9,574 bases of DNA, from NCBI GenBank assembly GCA_029938985.1, contig JAOZTW010000150.1, positions 1 to 9,574 on the forward strand, in the 5' to 3' direction. The DNA comes from Bacteroidales bacterium (GTDB taxonomy: Bacteria > Bacteroidota > Bacteroidia > Bacteroidales > JAOZQN01). Every line of letters begins with the position of its first letter. Within the stretch, counting starts at the first letter, position 1. Position numbers and translations under genes: made by a program. The notes below the pieces were generated by a model. It saw only the letters and a list, made by a program, of their open reading frames with translations, had not been told where the DNA came from and did no database searches. Shown here piece by piece: positions 7,245-9,574 of this stretch.

Positions 7245-7273
7245 CAAAAATAAGTTCATTTAAAATTATCAAT
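7245..7273 (-). promoter_or_regulatory. Candidate promoter for the MFS transporter
   Basis: On the minus strand ATTG (7273-7270), 17 bases, then TATTTTTG (7252-7245) resembles the Bacteroidota pattern. The leader would be about 225 bases and contain motif copy 4. It overlaps the predicted lipoprotein leader in antisense. Confidence 0.35.
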
Positions 7274-7291
7274 TATTTATTTTAATATGCC
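7259..7291 (+). repeat. Dispersed AT-rich motif, copy 2
   Basis: TTTAAA (7259-7264), four bases, then the 23-base core (7269-7291), identical to copy 3. It ends 35 bases before the lipoprotein start and points toward it. Confidence 0.75.
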
Positions 7292-7326
7292 TAAAAAAAA
7301 TATGAATATAAAAATAAAAAAAAATT

Positions 7327-8478
7327 ATGAAAAAATTAAATATCTTATTAGTTATTAGTCTTATATCCATTTTTGCATGTGGCGGAAAAAACATCAATAG
7401 TACTAATATTGATAATGCAAACAAAGACACAGCAGATAAAATAGAGCAAGAGTTAGAGTATATCGATGATTTATCAGGTTTTTCTTTTGAGGACGAATTT
7501 CCTAATTTAGCAAAAATATTGATAGTAAATGAAGATATGTATGCCACCATAAAAATATATGCAAGCATGGTAGTAGGAGAAATTGGCTCAGAAGAAAAAG
7601 TTTTGGAAATCCTTGACCTAAGATATCAAATATTGAACGATAAAACCCTTACATTTGTTCTTGAAGAGTATTATTTTGAAAACGAAGCTTCAGTTGGTTA
7701 CGAATACTGGGATTTGGTTGATAATGAGCTTAAAATACTTGGTTTTCAATCTATTTACGCCGAGGGAATGTTTATTGATATTGATGCTCACTCGTTTATG
7801 GAAGAGCAAATTGAAGAGTATTTATCATTGGAAATGAAAATGTATCTTAAATTAAATGAAGCAGAAGCAAATAGTAGGGGAGGGGAGTATCCTTACATGG
7901 GGCTTGAAGCTTATGCGGAAGTTATTCTAATTGGAGAAGATTTTATTAATCAATTTCCTAATTCTGATAAAAAATCAGGAGTAGAACAAACAATTTTTAA
8001 TGCTTTGATACCTTTTACTGATTACCACAAAGTAGTTGCAGATGGTATGGAGACCTATTGTGTAGATGGTTTGACATACGAATTTTGGCCTACAGCAACT
8101 ATGATTGAATTTCACGATTCGTTTATAAAAAACAATAAAGATTCAAAATACTTCGATGTTATTTATAAGATAAGACAAAATACATCTTCACTGAGCATGG
8201 ACGAAAATTATGAGCCTCTACCAATTTATGTTGTTGTTACTGACTATGGAGACAATTATTTAGATGCTAAAAAAATTACTAACAATTATCTTAACAATGG
8301 AATTGATATTCCTCATTGCTTAATTTTGAATGATAATGATAAAAGTGTTTATGTGGCTGCTTATAGGTTTTTCTCAAACAGGGTTTTGGCAAACGAGGCT
8401 TTTGAACATATTAGTAAAACACATAAAAATGCAGAAATAATTAAAGTTAATGGAAATGGAGAAGTAATTAAGAATTAG
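7327..8478 (+). CDS. Lipoprotein with C-terminal SPOR-like fold
   Basis: This 383-residue protein begins with a lipoprotein signal peptide: MKKLN, a hydrophobic stretch, and lipobox SIFAC with Cys18 as the lipidated residue. After a short Asn/Asp-rich linker (about 20-45) comes an acidic, mostly helical region (about 46-290) that I do not recognise. Residues about 299-374 show the strand-helix-strand-strand-helix-strand order of a SPOR domain: YVVVTDY, an Ala/Lys/Asn helix, HCLILN, SVYVAAYRFFS, NRVLANEAFEHISK, AEIIKV. I infer a membrane-anchored envelope protein, perhaps binding peptidoglycan. It is divergent from the transporter and converges on the HAD gene. The last codons (EVIKN-stop) lie in a short repeat also used as the 3' end of the HAD gene. 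The ATG at 7327 is fixed by the signal peptide. The lipoprotein call is firm and the SPOR call tentative. Confidence 0.85.
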   Translation: MKKLNILLVISLISIFACGGKNINSTNIDNANKDTADKIEQELEYIDDLSGFSFEDEFPNLAKILIVNEDMYATIKIYASMVVGEIGSEEKVLEILDLRYQILNDKTLTFVLEEYYFENEASVGYEYWDLVDNELKILGFQSIYAEGMFIDIDAHSFMEEQIEEYLSLEMKMYLKLNEAEANSRGGEYPYMGLEAYAEVILIGEDFINQFPNSDKKSGVEQTIFNALIPFTDYHKVVADGMETYCVDGLTYEFWPTATMIEFHDSFIKNNKDSKYFDVIYKIRQNTSSLSMDENYEPLPIYVVVTDYGDNYLDAKKITNNYLNNGIDIPHCLILNDNDKSVYVAAYRFFSNRVLANEAFEHISKTHKNAEIIKVNGNGEVIKN

Positions 8479-8592
8479 GAATTAGTTAATGTTTTTATAT
8501 TTTATGTTGCACAACTTTATTTTTTCCAAAATATTTAGAAATGATTTAATTTTAAGGTGTAAACCAATTCCTTATTCTTAATTCTTAATTAT
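8464..8592. repeat. Inverted repeat joining the two convergent gene ends
   Basis: TAATTAAGAATTA (from 8464) followed by GGAATTAG is matched in inverse by TAATTCTTAATTA-type sequence at 8569-8592, with a six-base indel. Both genes use this repeat for their final codons, Ile-Lys-Asn-stop. A related TAATTAGTAATTAGGAATT lies at about 9290-9308. It could fold as a loose bidirectional 3' hairpin, but with a loop of about 85 bases it is not a convincing terminator. Confidence 0.6.
8548..8569 (-). repeat. 22-base perfect inverted repeat, left arm (3' side of HAD gene)
   Basis: This is the exact reverse complement of 9321-9342, with core GGTGTAAACC here and GGTTTACACC at the other end. The two arms bracket 751 bases that contain the whole HAD gene. 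Related TAATTA/GGAATT sequence lies on the inner side of both arms. Confidence 0.85.
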
Positions 8593-9255
8593 TTCTGTTT
8601 TTATGTTGCCTCTTTCTGTCCAATATTGTTTATATGTTTCCGAAAAATCAATTCTATGTGTTACTGCTTGGTTAAAATTATTGTTTAAGCCTGCTATTAG
8701 TTCTGTTATTTCTCTAACTGCATTTTTTCCGCCAGTATTTGCAGTGATATAATCACATAATTGGTTATCAATTACATAGTTTTTAAATAAAGGAGTAGAA
8801 TTATTAGCTACCAAAAAACGCAAACCACAAATTTTGGCTATTGAAATATCAAGAATATCGTCAAAAGCAAAAGCAATTTCAGAAGGTTTAATGTAGTATT
8901 TTTCACATATATGCTTAATAGCTTGGTTTTTATTAATTGCTTTGGTTGTAATAAAATCGTAATGTTGTCTTTGGGCAAAATGTATTGCAGTTGGATTGTT
9001 GCCTCCTGAAATAACTCCTACTACTGGCATTTGTTTATTGTTATTTAACCAATAAGAAAATCTTAATATGTTTGAGCCCATTGCATCAATTTCGGAGAAA
9101 GTACTTTCCGATTTTTCGTTTTTTGTACCTGAATGAAAAACCCCGTCCCAGTCAAAAATAAAAGCTTTTATGCTAACTAACTTTTTTTCAATTACATCAA
9201 AGGGGGTGGTAAATTCTCCACCTAATGAGTTAAATATTGTCTCCATTTGGTTCAT
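8578..9255 (-). CDS. HAD-superfamily phosphatase, KdsC-like
   Basis: Numbering here counts an upstream TTG at 9258 as residue 1. The ATG at 9255 is preferred, giving 225 residues; another ATG follows at 9246. Motif I is FDWDGVF with nucleophile Asp36 and Asp38. Motif II is ISGG with Ser84. Lys106 or Lys110 supplies motif III, and motif IV is FDDILD with Asp133, Asp134 and Asp137. The cap-less layout and the ending DYITANTGGKNAVREI match the KDO-8-phosphate phosphatase family, which dephosphorylates acidic sugar phosphates for lipopolysaccharide or capsule. It has about 30 extra N-terminal and 35 extra C-terminal residues compared with the usual 170-190, and FDD replaces the usual GDD. No other sugar-biosynthesis gene is nearby, so the true substrate is open. 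It is likely cytoplasmic. It may be read from a promoter at 9428-9456, giving a leader of about 165 bases. Confidence 0.8.
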   Translation of the reverse strand: MNQMETIFNSLGGEFTTPFDVIEKKLVSIKAFIFDWDGVFHSGTKNEKSESTFSEIDAMGSNILRFSYWLNNNKQMPVVGVISGGNNPTAIHFAQRQHYDFITTKAINKNQAIKHICEKYYIKPSEIAFAFDDILDISIAKICGLRFLVANNSTPLFKNYVIDNQLCDYITANTGGKNAVREITELIAGLNNNFNQAVTHRIDFSETYKQYWTERGNIKTEIIKN

Positions 9256-9320
9256 CAATTTTAAAGATATTAATATATTAGTAAACGGTAATTAGTAATT
9301 AGGAATTATAAAATTAAAAA

Positions 9321-9342
9321 AATTGGTTTACACCTTAAAATT
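9321..9342 (+). repeat. 22-base perfect inverted repeat, right arm (5' side of HAD gene)
   Basis: Exact reverse complement of 8548-8569. It lies in the predicted leader of the HAD gene, between its promoter and start codon, and shares its last base with the core of motif copy 3. Confidence 0.85.
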
Positions 9343-9364
9343 CAATTATTTATTTTAATATGCC
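9334..9364 (+). repeat. Dispersed AT-rich motif, copy 3
   Basis: CTTAAA (9334-9339) is followed after two bases by the 23-base core (9342-9364), identical to copy 2. Unlike the other copies it does not point at a visible gene: the HAD gene runs the other way and nothing on the plus strand starts before the window ends. Confidence 0.75.
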
Positions 9365-9427
9365 CAACAGTCAAGAGTAAAGTAATTGCCCGAAAATATA
9401 GATTTGAAAAAATAATAAATTCGTTTG

Positions 9428-9456
9428 CAAAGTTAAAAAAATATTATTATTACAAA
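9428..9456 (-). promoter_or_regulatory. Candidate promoter for the HAD phosphatase
   Basis: On the minus strand TTTG (9456-9453, within a T-rich run), 17 bases, then TAACTTTG (9435-9428) fits the Bacteroidota consensus well. The start would be near 9421. It lies outside the 22-base inverted repeats and just past the hairpin at 9469-9493. Confidence 0.5.
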
Positions 9457-9468
9457 AAACAAAATTAT

Positions 9469-9493
9469 ATAAACTGTGATTTTAACAGTTTAT
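9469..9493 (-). terminator. Possible terminator of an upstream minus-strand gene
   Basis: ATAAACTGT and ACAGTTTAT (9469-9477 and 9485-9493) form a nine-base stem with a seven-base loop. On the minus strand it is followed within a few bases by a T-rich run (TTTTGTTTTTTG). It overlaps the stop codon of the open frame at 9490-9573. The stem is AT-rich and modest. Confidence 0.35.
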
Positions 9494-9573
9494 TTTGAAA
9501 TTGTAATTTGCAGATTAACAACTAAAGTTTTTGCCTTCATATTTACCAGATTATTAGATAGTTGTAGTTTTCT
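9490..9573 (-). CDS. Possible 3' end of a gene running in from the right edge
   Basis: One minus-strand frame is open from the window edge to a TAA at 9492-9490, giving 27 residues that end KAKTLVVNLQITISK. I do not recognise it. The support is indirect: the stop is followed at once by a hairpin and T-rich run, and then by a promoter for the next gene. An open stretch this short can occur by chance, and the other frames close quickly. Confidence 0.25.
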   Translation of the reverse strand, partial: RKLQLSNNLVNMKAKTLVVNLQITISK

Positions 9574-9574
9574 A

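Overview
This window looks like chromosomal DNA from an uncultured, strongly AT-rich member of the Bacteroidota. Four things point that way: several candidate promoters fit the Bacteroidota pattern (TTTG or TTG, a spacer of about 17-21, then TAnnTTTG); start codons have no Shine-Dalgarno sequence; the signal peptidase has the long insert typical of this phylum; and two envelope proteins end in SPOR-like folds. Coding is sparse. Six complete genes stand alone or in divergent or convergent pairs, separated by AT-rich gaps that hold most of the unexplained structure.

Layout. Positions 169-1260 (+) encode a secreted, lysine-rich helical protein with a C-terminal SPOR-like domain, closed by a strong terminator. 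A 440-base gap (1261-1701) with a candidate promoter and two palindrome-centred direct repeats leads to an orphan soluble hybrid histidine kinase (1702-3657, +; PAS-PAS-HisKA-HATPase-REC). After a 314-base gap comes a signal peptidase I (3972-4829, +). The next 400 bases (4830-5229) hold a 120-base nested inverted repeat with a near-ideal promoter in it and a perfect hairpin terminator about 107 bases downstream, so a small RNA is possible. A major facilitator transporter with an unusually long extracytoplasmic loop lies on the minus strand (5230-7014). It is divergent from a lipoprotein with a SPOR-like C-terminus (7327-8478, +). That gene converges on a KdsC-like HAD phosphatase (8578-9255, -), which is bracketed by perfect 22-base inverted repeats. 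The right edge may hold the 3' end of another minus-strand gene.

How the genes relate. Four products act at the envelope: two SPOR-like proteins, the signal peptidase and the transporter. The HAD enzyme resembles those that make acidic sugars for surface glycans. No operon links them, so this looks like ordinary chromosomal housekeeping and envelope territory. I see no defence system, phage, integrase or transposase. The most unusual content is noncoding: a dispersed motif of about 31-33 bases in four copies, the nested hairpin with its promoter, and the inverted repeats around the HAD gene.
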